Made by a program: the position numbers and the translations under genes | Source: Brasenia schreberi | Lineage: Eukaryota; Streptophyta; Magnoliopsida; Nymphaeales; Cabombaceae | NCBI GenBank assembly: GCA_036023115.1 | Contig: JAYKKT010000089.1 | Location: forward strand, 6,767,501 to 6,831,500 | DNA: 64,000 bases | Direction of reading: 5' to 3' | The notes under the pieces: generated by a model | What the model was told of the DNA's origin: nothing | Database searches by the model: none | The model's input: only the letters and a program-made list of their open reading frames with translations | Part shown: in pieces, positions 28,358 to 41,455 of the stretch | How the letters are laid out: the number at the start of each line of letters is the position of its first letter | Position numbering within the stretch: position 1 is the first letter of the stretch

Positions 28358-29731
28358 CAACAACAACAACAACAACTAAGCCTTTTCCCATACTAGACGG
28401 GGTCAGCTACATGGATTCTTTGTTTCCACAGATCTCTATCGTGTGCCATGTTAGCAGTTAACTCACAATAAGCTAGATCATTCTTTATTGTTTCTTTCCA
28501 ACACTTTTGTGGTCGTCCTCTACCTCTTTTAATACTTTCCAAATTTAGTTTTTCTAACCTTCTTACAGGTTCTTCTTTTGATCTTCTTTCTATATGTCCA
28601 AACCATCTTAAACGATGTTCTCTCATTTTATCCTCTATTGGTGCCACTCCTAATTTGTTTCTAATAACCTCATTATGTATACGGTCTTTTCTTGTATGAC
28701 CACTCATCCATCTCAACATCTTCATTTCTGTCACTGACATCTTTTGTACATGTTGATGATTAACTGCCCAACACGCCTAACTGCTGCTCTATAATATTTA
28801 CCTTTTAATTTTAATGGTATCTTCTTATCACAAAGAATACCTGATGCTCCTCTCCATTTTAACCAACCAGCATTAATTCTATGTGTAACATCTCCATCAA
28901 TTCTTCCATCACTTTGAAAAATTGACCCTAGGTATTTAAAAGTTTCCTTTTGGGGAATGCAATGTGTGCCAATTTTAATTTCTATGTCCTCTGAAGTAGC
29001 CAAATGATCAAACTTACATTCCATATATTCTGTCTTTGTTCTACTAAGTTGGAGGCCTTTGTTTTCTAATGTTTCTCTCCATAGTTCCAATTTTCTATTA
29101 ACTTTTTCCTTAGACTCCTCCACTAATACAATGTCATCTGCAAATAACATACACCAAGGTACTTCATCTTGAATATGTTTTGTTAACTCATCCATCACCG
29201 TTATAAATAAGTATGGACTTAAAGTTGATCCTTGATGTAACCCAATATTAACTTCAAAGAAGTCTGTCGTTCCTTCATGAGTCCTCACACATGTTTTTGC
29301 ACCATCATACATGTCTCTTATAAGGTTAATATATGTCAATGGGATACCTCTTTTTTCTAAAGTTCTCCAAAGAACCTCCCTCGGTACCCTATCATAAGCT
29401 TTTTCTAGATCAATAAATATCATGTGAAGGTCTTTCTTTTTTGCTCTAAAATGTTCCATAAGACGTCTCAAAAGGTGAATCGCTTCAATAGTAGATCTAC
29501 CTGGCATAAATCCAAATTGGTTCTCTGTTGTACTTTATACTTGTCTTAACCTACATTCGATAATTCTTTCCCATAATTTCATAGTGTGACTCATTAACTT
29601 GATACCTCGATAATTCGCACAATTTTGAATGTCTCCCTTGTTCTTATATACGGGTATAAGTGTACTTGCTCTCCATTCCTTGGGCATCTTTTGGTTTTTC
29701 CATATTTCATTAAATAGTCTTGTGAGCCAAG
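28358..29731 (-). mobile_element. RTE-type LINE, 5'-truncated, with perfect 15 bp target duplication
   Basis: A non-LTR retrotransposon fragment. On the minus strand it encodes reverse transcriptase motifs [30 protein letters not shown] and the intact catalytic FADD ([11 protein letters not shown]), then the conserved C-terminus [18 protein letters not shown]...IHVADPV, and ends in a (TTG)n tail. Flanks TGAACTTGGATTTAA at 28343-28357 and 29732-29746 are identical, so both ends are exact and the insertion is fairly recent. A deletion of about two dozen bases near 28770 breaks the frame, as does a stop near 29534. The endonuclease and 5' RT are absent, so it cannot move on its own. Confidence 0.95.
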
Positions 29732-30012
29732 TGAACTTGGATTTAATAAGAACAAAATTCAAATTTACAATATTGACAAAAAGAAACATTTTTTTCTTCA
29801 CAAGCAACATAACAACGACTTCATTTTGCTATGATCGTGAAACCGGTTAACAAAGTAGCATGCAGTAAGCATGGAAACTTTTATCAAGGGGACAAATAAG
29901 AAAAACAATTACCTGTATTAGTGTTGTCATGAAGCCAGTCCCCTGTATTGGCAATCCAGTGGGAACGTAATGAAGTGAAAAAGCTTACCAAGTTGGCATG
30001 AAATGTATCATT

Positions 30013-33000
30013 TCAATCGTTAGATGAGATTACCTCAAAATGTTTCACCTCCCATGACACCTCGCCCCAGCTCTTGGATTGCAAGCTATCCCATGAGGAG
30101 GGAACTTGTATTTGCTCCACATGCTGCACCAGCCTTAGGCTACCTGGTAATATAACTAAGTTTCTATGCACTTAGGATGCAAAACGTTCTAAGATAGGAC
30201 ACTATTCAGAAAAGTCACTCACTTGACGGAGAACATAAACGCAACTAGACTTTCAAAAGGATAACTAGATGGTTGAAGACGTGTAGGAAACTAGAGCAGA
30301 GGAAAGGGAAAAGAATAGAAAGAAAACATGAAAATAAGTTTGGGCAATGACAAAGAATTAGTCAATTTACTACTTAGACATGGAAAAACATACTAGTAAC
30401 AAATGCCTCAAGCCATTGTGTTTGCTTCGACCATGAGGGTGCAACTTCACGAACAGGAATTCCTCTGCTGGAGCAAACCCTGCACAGGAAGCAGGATATC
30501 AAAGTTGATCAAAAGCTTGATGCGCATTGTTTAAGAACTCATCAATAATTCATATACTTCCGAAATAGTTTTTGCTTGAAAGAATAATAAGAATATTACA
30601 ACCACCAAATTCAGAAACAAAGGGAGAAACCAAGGAGAAAACACAATAATAGTTCAAATCCAAACCAAGGAGAAAACACAATAATAGTTCAAATCCGGGC
30701 TACATCAGCCTACATCAAGTCTCATTTGCAAACATTAGAATGTCTACTCACAGTCTAGCATTTGGCATATGGGAGAAGCGCCGTTCAGTGTTTTAGATCT
30801 GAATTACGGAAACTTTCAAGCTGAACAGAGTCACTTTTTCAAATCATGGCCCGATTTTCTTAAAGGAAATACGCTGTTGAACCTGAACCACTGAGTGCTG
30901 AAAAAATGAACACACTAAAAACATGCAGCATCTGCTAACCTGGCAGATTTTCCAAGTTGACCCCTTAAAGTTTAGTATATTAATGATACTCAGCATACCA
31001 ATTCACTCTCTTCAGTGGATATTCTACAGTAGGTAATGCCTCTACATGAAATTTAGTCAACTATCAGCAATGAGGAACACTAACAATATTTTGCAAATAA
31101 CAAGAAAATTTTACATCTACAGAATTGTCTAAAAAGGGATATTTCATCAAACCTACAAAGAAAACACCATGAATTAGACTCCAAATAGGAGGTCTAGGCC
31201 ATAGGTTTCGGTTTTAGTTGGTTGTAGGGCACCCTTGACCCAAGTGGTCTTAGGTAATGCCTCTACAAGAAATTGATTACTTTATTTCTAGAAAAAAAGA
31301 TAGAGCGTGTTGTAAAGATTGTAAGGTAATTACAAGAGAAAGTTTAACCACCCAACATCGACTTTTAGTTATGGATTTACAAATAAAAAAAATGGATAAA
31401 GAAGAAAAGAGTGCATCGAGCTATTCGAACTAAATGGTGGAACCTCAAAAGCGAGAAAGAAGATATATTTAAACAGAAAGTCCTTCAAGGAGATGTTTGG
31501 AATTATGTTGGTACACCCTGTGATATGTGGAACAATATGACTATACATATTAGGAAAGTGGCGAAAGATGTGTTAGGGTTTTCTAAGGGAGGTGTACAAA
31601 ATAAGAAATAGATGGAACAAAAAGAAGCTTGGTGGTGGAGTGAAATAGTATAAAATAAAATCAAGGCAAAAAGGGCATGTTACAAATTATATTATGCTAA
31701 GAAAATTAGTGAAACTTTAGAAGCTTATAAGAAAGCAAAGAATGAAGCGAAAAAGGCCGTGAGTGAAGTAAAAACTAAAATTTGGGAGGACTTATATAAA
31801 AAAACTTAACTCAAAAGAGGGTGAAAAAGATATTTTTAGGATAGCTAGGGCTAGAGATAAGAAAACTAAAGATCTTAATTATGTTAGATGCATCAAAGAC
31901 GAGGATGAAAAAATTCTAGTGGCAAATGATGATATAAGAAATATATGGAAAAACTATTTTTATAATCTTTTTAATGAAAATAAAGATGTTAGTATTAGCT
32001 TAGGAGAGTTAGCCAAATCAGAAAAGTATATAAAACCACAATTTCTACCGACGTATTCAAAAGAATGAAGTCAAAGAGGCTCTTAAACATATGAAGGGTG
32101 GTAAATCGGTAGGACCGGATAATATTCCTATAGAAGTTTGGAAAATGCTAGGAGAAATAGGAATCACTTGGCTCACAAGACTATTTAATGAAATATGGAA
32201 AAACCAAAAGATAACCGAGGAATGGAGAGCAAGTACACTTATACCCATATATAAAAACAAGGGAGACATTCAAAATTGTGCGAATTATTGAGGTATCAAG
32301 TTAATGAGTCATACTATGAAATTGTGGGAAAGAATTATCGAACGTAGGTTAATACAAGTATCAAGTACAACAGAGAACCAATTTGGATTCATGCCAGGCA
32401 AATCTACTGTTGAAGCGATTCACCTTTTAAGACGTCTTATGGAACATTTTAGAGCAAAAAAGAAAGACCTTCACATGATATTTATTGATCTAGAAAAAGC
32501 TTATAATAGGGTACCGAGAGAGATTCTTTGGAAAAAGAGGTATCCCATTGACATATATTAACCTTATAAGAGACATGTATGATGGTGACTTCTTTGAAGT
32601 TAATATTGGGTTACATCAAGGATCAACTTTAAGTCCAAACTTATTTATAATGGTGATGGATGAGTTAACAAAACATATTCAAGATGAAGTACCTTGGTGT
32701 ATGTTATTTGCATATGACATTGTATTAGTGGAGGAGTCTAAGGAAAAAGTTAATAGAAAATTGGAACTATGGAGAGAAACATTAGAAAGCAAAGGCCTCC
32801 AACTAAGTAGAACAAAGACAGACTATATGGAATGTAAGTTTGATCATTTGGTTACCTCAGAGGACATAGAAATTAAAATTGGCACACATTGCATCTCCCA
32901 AAAGGAAAGTTTTAAATACCTAGGGTCACTTTTTCAGAGTGATGGAAGAATTGATGGAGATGTTACGCATATAATTAATGCTGGTTGGTTAAAATGGAGA

Positions 33001-33910
33001 GGAGCATCAGGTATTCTTTGTGATAAGAAGATACCATTAAAGTTAAAAGGTAAATATTATAGAGCAGCAATTAGGCCTGTCATGTTTTATGGTTCTGAGT
33101 GTTGGGCAGTTAATCGTCAACATGTACAAAAGATGTTTGTGACAGAAATGAAGATGTTGAGATGGATGAGTGGTCACACAAGAAAAGACCGTATATATAA
33201 TGAGGTTATTAGAAACAAATTAGGAGTGGCACCAACAGAGGATAAAATGAGAGAATATCGTTTAAGATGGTTTGGACATATAGAAAGAAAATCAAAAGAA
33301 GAACCTGTAAGAAGGTTAGAAAAACTAAATTTGGAAAGTATTAAAAGAGGTAGAGGATGACCACAGAAGTGTTGGAAAGAAACAATAAAATAATGATCTA
33401 GCTTATTGTGAGTTAAATGCTAACATGGCACACGATAGGGATCTGTGGAAACAAAGAATCCATGTAGCCGACCCCGTCTAGTATGGGAAAAGGCTTAGTT
33501 GTTGTTGTTGTTGTTGTTGTAACCTTCTTTATAAGTTTTCCAAATAAGATTGTGACACAAAGCTGTGGAACTTCTGTTTGGTGGCATCATTGATGAAACT
33601 AAAAAATATAATGCATTATGATAACTTCCCAACTTCTCTTTTCTCATGCTTTTCTTTTTTCATAACATTGTTACATCAAAAATGTCCTATTGCACAAGAG
33701 CAGCAATCCACTAGTCCGTGCCTTGAGCATTTCACAGCCAGGTGTCAACAAAATGGAATGCAATACAAGTCCAGAGAAGATTCATGCAACATGTCTAGAA
33801 ATCTTAAGACTCATGTATAAAGTATAAACAGCATGATCCAAGATATCAAGCATAATGCACTTTTTTTATGCATACTCACATACTTATATGTATAAAAAAT
33901 ATGTATGATA

Positions 33911-33959
<49 letters not shown>

Positions 33960-36900
33960 ATAAACGAACAGATGTAGCATCTTAGGTCAGAGAGATGATG
34001 GATGCTTCTGGTATATAAAAGCCAAAGACAGAAAAGCACTGCAACTTCTTTTCTCAACAATTTATTAGGTGCAGTGAGTTTCCATTATATGCATTCAAAG
34101 ATTAAACTGATTATTCCATCAACTACATGTGTACATTACATACAAGATCAGTCAGCTATAATCAGCAAACTTACTCCAAAACTATTTCTCGAATTACTCC
34201 AGGTAGAACACCATCATTCACTGGAGCAGTTTGCACTTCATAAAGGCACACATTGTTTGGGTCACATGGATCCTCATCAATCATGTTGCTCATTTCCTGC
34301 ATATGTGATTATTTGACTTGGTTAAGTGAAAAAGCTTAAACATAGGAATGAACACATAATCAAATTAAGAAGAAAAAATTCCGAAAGAATTATGATGAAA
34401 TAAACCTCCATTTTATCAAGTAAAGAATTGCATTCACCACTTTCACATATTTGAAGCATAAGAGAAGAAAGCCAATAGCTGTTCAAGGTAAGGCACAACC
34501 TGAATATTTCACTTGATAAGGTTCAACATTGTTTAACAAAGAAAATATCTGTTATGCCCCTGAGGTTTGTATTTAATGACCTTAACAGTCAATGAAATCC
34601 TTGAAATCAGCATTCCATATAACAAACGAATCATCTAGAAAAAAAGCCACACGTTGTTTGTGTACATAAAGTGATAGACAGACACAACGATTGAATAAGT
34701 CTAATACATAACAACAAACAACAACTAAGCCTTGTCTCATACTAGATGGGGTCGGCTACATGGATTCTTTTGTTTCCATATAGCTCAATCATGTGTCATG
34801 CTAACGGTTAGTTCAACATAAGTTAAATTAGTCTTTATTGTTTCTTTCCAATACTTTTGTGGTCTTCATCTTCCTCATTTGACATTTTCACAATCTAGTT
34901 TCTCATGCACCTTTTTACTGAAAAGTCTAATAAATACATGCATCAAATTTAAGCGACAGAAGACATAAACTATAACAAGACAGAATTAGATGAGAACAAA
35001 TAATGCCAAGTTGAAAAACAGAAATCAGAGGAATTATGTGTGGAATAGAACACAAAGCACTCCAGCAAAAAAAAGTGTCAAAAAAGTGTCAGATGTTGCT
35101 CACCCTTTGGCAAACAACAAAGAAGTTAGAAACTGTGCCTTCTAGAATATGGTCACCATCATTGGACAATAGGAGTTCAGTCACGCATGGAGCCCTCAAC
35201 TTCTCCAAAGATTTCCTTTCTCTGCAAAAGCTTTAACTATGAAAATAAAAGGGGAGAATGGGAAGTGAAAGATAAATAGACTCTGAAGAACACCAAACGA
35301 CCCAAACCCTCAAAAATCTTTTAAAATGATGAAGATGTATTTATTTATCAGGATGATGCAAACCCTAGTTACCCTGCATATGATGACAGTATGAGTGGCA
35401 GTAATCTAAAAGTAGAAGGGAGAAGGATGGAACTTCAAAGAACACCTTGCCCACTCAGAGAACTTGGATTTAGCAATTTCTCTTCCCTGGCCAACAAGAG
35501 CCAAACATGCAGCACCATCCCTTAGACCAAATTTTATTGGCACATAAGCTCCAATGTGCACATAAACATCACACGGCCTCGTAACAGAATCATCATGAAT
35601 CATGCCATCAGCTCCATGAACAAGTGCGGTAATTGCCAACTCTTCTCCAATATTCCTCTTCTTTAATGCTAAATTCAGCCCATTTTGGACAGAAACATGA
35701 ACAAGGGGTCTGATAATTGAGTCCCAAGATGATCCTGCCCTGCATTTTGTAGGGTATAAATCTGGCCTTCTTTCTGCTAATATTTCAACAGATTGTGCTA
35801 GGCGCTTTAGATGTCTCTCCCAAAAGATCAAATACATTGCATTTTCATGTGTACGAGATGTGGTATACGCACCTAACAATTGAAAGTGAAACAGCATCAT
35901 TTCCAAGTGCTAAAAGTCATGTTTCTTCATAATAGACATACCAATTTCAAAGTGTATAGCTGCCTGCAGAAGTTTTCCCGGCATATACAAGAAAGACAAT
36001 ACGAAATATCTCGCAGTACATGACATTAATGCAGGCGTTTCACTGATTGAGTTTTCATTCCCTAATCATGTAAGTTCTTTCTATAACGGACATGCAAGAA
36101 ACCTTTTACATTATCATAAGAACCTCCATAAAGTGCAAACAAGAAGGGTTGCCAAACATATATAAGAAACATAGCGCAAAAACCAAGTGATTTGAGACTT
36201 AACAGTTTAGACAAAATCGATTTGCAACCCAAAAAGGATAACCCCTGCTTTGACCTTGCATCTATGAGTCTAGAGGAGCCATTCTCTGTACGAGTGCAAT
36301 GCATGTAACAAAAAGCACACAGCGCAGAGTGCATTTTTGACAAAAACAAAAACAGAGATGTGAACTCATGCCCCTAAACCTTGCAATGCTCTAATTAAAT
36401 GCTTCTCTGATGAATAGATTTCGTTACAAAATCCAATTTATAAATTGAACAGTTAAATTGATCGATTTGTGTTATTCAGCGAGCACCTGTATCATACAAC
36501 TATGAGTTTCAGAACTGAAGTGTATTATATATGATATTTTCCATCACTCCTTTGGGAGCACCCACTTATCCAGAAACTGGGATAAGTTGCATTGAGTGCA
36601 ACCAAACCATGATCAGTAGACTGGGTTATTCCCCCAATCTTCTTTAAAGGCAACGGCTTTAGACAACCACGTCATAGAATAGCAGAATTACAAATCTTTA
36701 CAGCACAGCAACATTCCTACTTTGTTTCACGCCCTCAGAACAAAAAGTAAAACGAACCACATTCTTATTAGTTTTAGAAGCCATGATAAAAGTTCCGACT
36801 GAGTTTTACGGTTGCCGTGGGCTACCTAAGGCAACACTCGTCCTTTATCATCCTGGTCAGGGACCGGCAACGGTGGACTTCAATCAAAACAAAAAAACGA

Positions 36901-37160
36901 AACACGAACGTCATAATTTGTCTCGTGAAATGAGAAGGTCTGATGCAGCAGATTTATTGCAACCACCAAAGATCAATAAGAGGAAAGAAAAAAAAAAGGA
37001 CTCCGATCCCCAGATCAGCCATTAGGCGCATGAAGATGATGAGGAAGGTGGGCGGCAGAAACTGGCCTAGGTGGGATTGGAGGAAGGTAGAGATGGGGGC
37101 AGACTTGTGGGGTTGAATGACGACACCATTCTTCACCAAGATGGGAAGCGAAACCTCCAT
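30013..37160 (-). CDS. Class IV aminotransferase-like protein (branched-chain-aminotransferase-like)
   Basis: Likely a PLP-dependent fold-type IV enzyme related to the plant D-amino-acid/branched-chain aminotransferase-like proteins (At3g05190/At5g27410 type); the substrate is uncertain. Minus-strand exons: 37160-37067, 35872-35446, 35221-35104, 34296-34175, 30479-30394 and 30143-30013. They join in frame to 325 aa. Recognisable parts: [25 protein letters not shown] early, then [20 protein letters not shown] (the ExxxxN loop of class IV enzymes), [35 protein letters not shown], and the C-terminal [19 protein letters not shown]. Intron 1 seems to use a GC donor at 37066-37065 (CTAG, then GCCAGT); the other introns are GT-AG. 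Intron 4 is 3.7 kb because a LINE sits in it. The gene looks intact. Confidence 0.9.
31255..33519 (+). mobile_element. RTE-type LINE, second copy, in aminotransferase-like intron 4
   Basis: Longest LINE copy here, opposite in orientation to its host gene. It starts in the end of the endonuclease ([22 protein letters not shown], then [12 protein letters not shown]) and passes through a basic linker into the RT. Frame breaks occur near 31611, 31808, 32068, 32290 and 32540. The catalytic motif reads FAYD instead of FADD, so the RT is inactive. The stretch 32548-33360 is an uninterrupted 270 codons. It ends in (TTG)7 or so at 33519. No target duplication was found, so the 5' edge is approximate. 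Confidence 0.9.
33917..33956. repeat. (TA)n microsatellite
   Basis: A pure AT run of about 40 bases inside intron 4 of the aminotransferase-like gene. Confidence 0.95.
34711..34920 (-). mobile_element. RTE-type LINE 3' fragment
   Basis: ACAACAAACAACAACTAAGCC, then a degraded copy of the LINE 3' end on the minus strand (GGGGTCGGCTACATGGATTC and CCAATACTTTTGTGG). It is more diverged than the copies at 28358 and 31255. It lies in intron 3 of the aminotransferase-like gene. Confidence 0.85.
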
Positions 37161-37874
37161 TTTCTGTTCGGATTATGAAAAGCGTCCCTCTGCTCAGAGT
37201 TTGCGCAGCAGATGTCTTGGCTCGAGCGGAGGGAGAATCACCCAAGCGTGAAGAGCCGATCAGAAAAGAGAGGAAATATCGAAGGAGCCGACTGGGATTT
37301 ACCCATTATTGCTTAATCCGATACTTTCGGCATCATAACATATGATTACTAACTCGCAGTTATAATATTACTATCTCAAAGCTTTTTTGTTCATCTGATT
37401 TCTACAAATGCTGGTCGTGTGGATGATTCTTTGGGGACTTTTCCATCCAACTTAGGAGGTACTAGCTTAACTAAATAAATTGCTACAAAATCGGTTTTGT
37501 ACTTTGGAAATATCAAAAGAAAAGAAAAAGCTAGCAAGCAATATTTCAAAGCGTTGTTTGTTTATGGCTCCTTCCTCTAAGAGTTGCTTATAAATAGATC
37601 AAATCACTTGGTGAAGTTTCTACTCTGTGTTCTTGGTAGTTCTTCACCTCCCTCCCTCTGCTCACTCAAAGTACGTAATTTTCAGCAGTTACAGCTATTA
37701 AAATAGAGCAAACTCATGTATCGATCCAACCTAATGTACGATGCCAGGATAACATTTGAGCCATAAAGAAAGCGACCTTTTAGTTAGTTTACGGTAGTCT
37801 TAATTTTTAAAGTATAAAATAGTTGTCGACCTAACACCTAACTATACGTAGAGAGAATTATTCATATTGGTTCT

Positions 37875-37877
<3 letters not shown>

Positions 37878-37915
<38 letters not shown>
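37878..37915. repeat. (TA)n microsatellite
   Basis: A 38-base AT run. Another, interrupted by a LINE tail remnant, follows at 38018-38042. Confidence 0.95.
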
Positions 37916-37916
<1 letters not shown>

Positions 37917-37971
37917 CTTCTGTCATCAAATGGCTCCCAATGACCCGCATTGATTTTATATATGTGTATAT

Positions 37972-38011
37972 ACAACAACAACAACAACTACTACTACAAC
38001 TAAGCCTTTTC

Positions 38012-38014
<3 letters not shown>
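37972..38014 (-). mobile_element. LINE tail remnant
   Basis: ACAACAACAACAACTACTACTACAACTAAGCC followed by TTTTCCCAT matches the extreme 3' end of the RTE-type LINE on the minus strand. The rest has been replaced by an AT microsatellite. Confidence 0.75.
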
Positions 38015-38049
<35 letters not shown>

Positions 38050-41000
38050 AAATAATTAATAAATATATAATGTCTTTTGATACATAAGCATTTCTATTAT
38101 TTAAGTTACACGATCAACAATAGATATTTGAATTAAAAAAATAAACCAATATCATTATACTTTTGTATGTTCCTTTTAATGTATCATATGCATCAAATAC
38201 TTTTTTATTCAAAATTACACCATTAATCATACCAATCAAATGGTTAAAATGTTTATACATGATTATGCACCAAAAGATAATATGCATTTGCCTAAAGACT
38301 GGTGCCTTATTATTTGTTTGCAGGTAGGTGTTGAGGAAAGAACCCGGGTACTCAAAGACTCGAAGTGTTGCTATTGCCTTATTATTTATTTGCATGTATT
38401 AAGAAAAGAACCTTTTCAAAGTAATTTCATCAAGGTTCTTTGACACACATATATATATAAAGGGAAAAAATGAATATAATTCATACTCAAACATCTTCAA
38501 AAATTTCAACCATTTGATTCGATATAAAATTAGTGGTTGGAATTTAAATTAACGTCCACTAAATGCACCATATATTATTTATTTTTTTGACTTCAAGATT
38601 TCAATAATGATTTTCAAGATTGAGTAATTAGATGTTTGAGAATGTTTAAACATACATCTATGCCTATGCACGAATAGACTAATTTCTCTCTCTAAATATA
38701 TACATGTTTTTTTTTTCCAACCACAGCCTCATGCTCTGTGGAACGGTTTTTTTTTCGCAACGTGTGATTGGGTCTCGCAAACGAGTGGCGCACGGTAGTA
38801 GGCTTGCCAAAGTGTTCTGCACTAAAGCTCGCGGATCCCCCAGCACACTTCAGATGGCAGCTTACGTTGTGTTCTTGGATAGGGGCATCCTGCTAAAAAG
38901 ATAGACCTGACCCTGAGTTTGGTTTAGCTAGACATGGTTCCTTCCAACTAGAACTGAATGGGGTCAGAAACCGGCTGAAACTGAAATTGATCAAATTGGA
39001 TCAGAAACGGACCAAAACTTCAGACCACCTCATTCAATTCAGGTTCCGCCTTTCATAAACTGACGATCTCAAACGACCCATTTCGTACTTCCTTTTAACT
39101 TTTTTAAAATTTTAATTTATTAATGATTCTTTTCAAGTTTCAAACGGTTTAAGTCTCAAATCAAACAGAAACCATAATCGAGATTTCGAACCAGAGCCAC
39201 AGCTGACCCAGTTCTTGATTAGAACCTCCCTAGCTAGGCAAGGGGGTCTTGCTAGTTCAGGTGTGAACCGTAGCTAGGATTCCAAGTAGTGTCCAGATCC
39301 GAGTGTAGTTCAGCTGGCCGTGTGTGTACACATCTGTAATGTGAGTGCTTGGAAATCAATAAAGAGAAGGGGTTCTGTTCTTCCTTGAAGCAACGAGTGT
39401 CGAGTGACTGAGCTTATACGTGAGTGAGGTCAGCTGCAGAGAGGAAGGAGCTTTCGCAAAGGAGCTTCCGCAGGTTGTGAAAGTGTTGTTGCTGTGCGTT
39501 GAAGAAGGCGGACAGAAGCATCAAGCGCAGGATGAGCGGCTGAGGGAGTTGAGGAGCAATTCCCTGCCATCACGGGTGAGCCAATTTCGATTTGAAATTT
39601 AATCCGTCACAAGCTCATTCGTCTATGAATGGAAGCTCCTCTCACTGTAGTTCCCGGTCCGAGACTCGGTCGCTAATGCCTCCAAAAGAGAGAAAGAGAG
39701 GTGCCTCATTTCTGCGCGAGTTTTGACGTCGAATTCCTGGCTGGTACGGGTTTGGCTGTGCTGAACATAAGCACCACGTAAGTGAAAAGACACCAAACAA
39801 GAGGGGTGTGAAGGAACGCAGTGCGCCTGGTTACATACCGGTCCCACACCTAAACCTAGACATGTCTGGTTCCAGGACGACTCAGGAATTTAAGGCGACG
39901 TCAAAAATGGCCTAGAAATGAATATATATATTCCTGTAAGTGCGTCTGTAAGTTCCTCTCTCTGCAGTTCCCTGTACGTAAAGTGGGCTTCATCCTCTGC
40001 CTTTGGTTTAGTTCTCACTTGCTCCACAAACTTATCCATCTTTTCCCATGCAACACTAAGCCATTCAAGAGTGAACCAACAAAACTCTCTCTCTCTCTCT
40101 CTCTCTCGATTGTGGGCTCTGATTCATAGCAATGCCTGTTCCAATTGGTACAGGCAATTGAACAATTCGATTGGAAAACAAATTATGGCGGATTCCTCTT
40201 CCATCCAAAATTTCGTGGTCCATCTTCTTTCTGCTTGTCACCCACACACTGTCCTTTCAGTCTTTTCGATCGTCTTCCCATGGTAACAATATTCTACTCA
40301 AAACCTGCATGACTAATTTCACCTGAAATTCTCTTTTCATTTGGCCCCTTTGCTTTCTTTTACATACACACGCACGCACACAGATCACCTCGTGTAAGAG
40401 GTACATACAAACGAACTCGTGAGATAGAGACTAACAAATCAACTTTGTTCAGAAAAAGATCCATTTTGCTTTGTTGGTAATTTTGCGTGGTGTGCTATAG
40501 ATTCGTACATGAAAGATATCTTATGCATATACACAGTTACAATTGGCGTGCATCTCCAAAATGAGAGGCTAAACGACATCTTTGGTTTAATATCCCACAT
40601 TATTGGTGGTGGACGATTACAGGCTTTGTTTCATCCTTCAAAATTAGACCAATGAATATTCCCTGATTTTGTGGCATCCTGCAGTATTTAAGGAAACAGG
40701 CGGATTCTTCAGAGCATAGCATTTCAGTGTATGCTTGTTGCTGCGATGGATGAACACTCTGCTCAGCAGCTCCTTCTTCCTAACAGCAACAGAGTTGAAG
40801 GACTTGACCTTAACAAAACTAACTTTATGAAGCTTTCCTTGAGGTATGGATTGAAGATTATCATGTGGGTGATCTTTGTTATTTGGGTATCTGTGATAGT
40901 TCTCTTTCCAAGCGAGTTCATGTTCGAACTGTTTGAGAAATGGATCACCATGAGCGGGGAAACGATATTTGGTGTATCTGGTAAGAACCCTACGAAAATT

Positions 41001-41086
41001 AACACTAGCAACAACCACAGATATACTAATGATTATGATGATCACTAAGTTATGTTTCTTGAACGCTGGCAGGAAGCACTTTTACG

Positions 41087-41455
41087 CTATGTCACACGGG
41101 TGCGGGTGCAGACACGGGATATGACAAATTTCAAAAATTTTGGGTGAAACGACACGGCTAGGGTATATAATATTATATATTATATATAATATTAAAGTTA
41201 GAACAAGTGAGACATCAATTAACATAAATATATGACAATAGTAAGTACACACCTTTATATTAAAGCAAAACACATAAACGGTAAACAACTACTAATTTCA
41301 TCATAATACACGAATCAATCTTCACAGATCCGGACCCATTTATCCAAAAAAAAAATGAACTTCAAAGTCGGTGCCAGATTTGGAAGCATGAAATATCCAC
41401 ACAAAAGAAAGTGAAAAACACACCTATATATCCACAATACCCGATTTGAAGTTGT
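41087..41455. mobile_element. Unclassified insertion breaking ferric reductase exon 2
   Basis: Exon 2 homology stops near 41087 and is followed by GTCACACGGGTGCGGGTGCAG and repeated ACACGGG/GACACGG words, then AT-rich filler up to the LINE at 41456. Similar CACGGG-type words recur at about 45035-45075. The word-rich edge recalls the hAT-like families in this window, but no matching far end or duplication was found. Confidence 0.35.

Larger units (their letters stand above)
37161..40745. other. Intergenic region between aminotransferase-like gene and ferric reductase pseudogene
   Basis: Promoter side of the minus-strand gene, then AT-rich DNA with no supported gene. Visible items: (TA)n at 37878-37915 and 38018-38042, and a LINE tail at 37972-38014. 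An LTR-like stretch with AATAAAG near 39357 has no second copy. A (CT)n run lies at 40085-40108. The patch 38940-39200 shares GAACC/GAAACC-rich composition with 5330-5600. Confidence 0.55.

Noticed and set aside
31030..31275. Target duplication for the LINE at 31255 (TAGGTAATGCCTCTACA repeated at 31031 and 31253)
   Set aside because: Both copies lie on the 5' side and neither recurs after the (TTG)n tail at 33519.
36783..37245. Other open frames around the aminotransferase-like first exon
   Set aside because: Out of frame with the family N-terminus; only the frame from 37160 joins to exon 2.
39240..39420. Copia-like LTR end with AATAAAG signal
   Set aside because: Composition fits an LTR end, but there is no partner LTR, tip or target duplication.
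39420..39602. 60-codon plus-strand open frame with LPQVVKVLLLCVEEGG
   Set aside because: Faintly like the end of a receptor kinase, but too short and isolated; no kinase motifs nearby.
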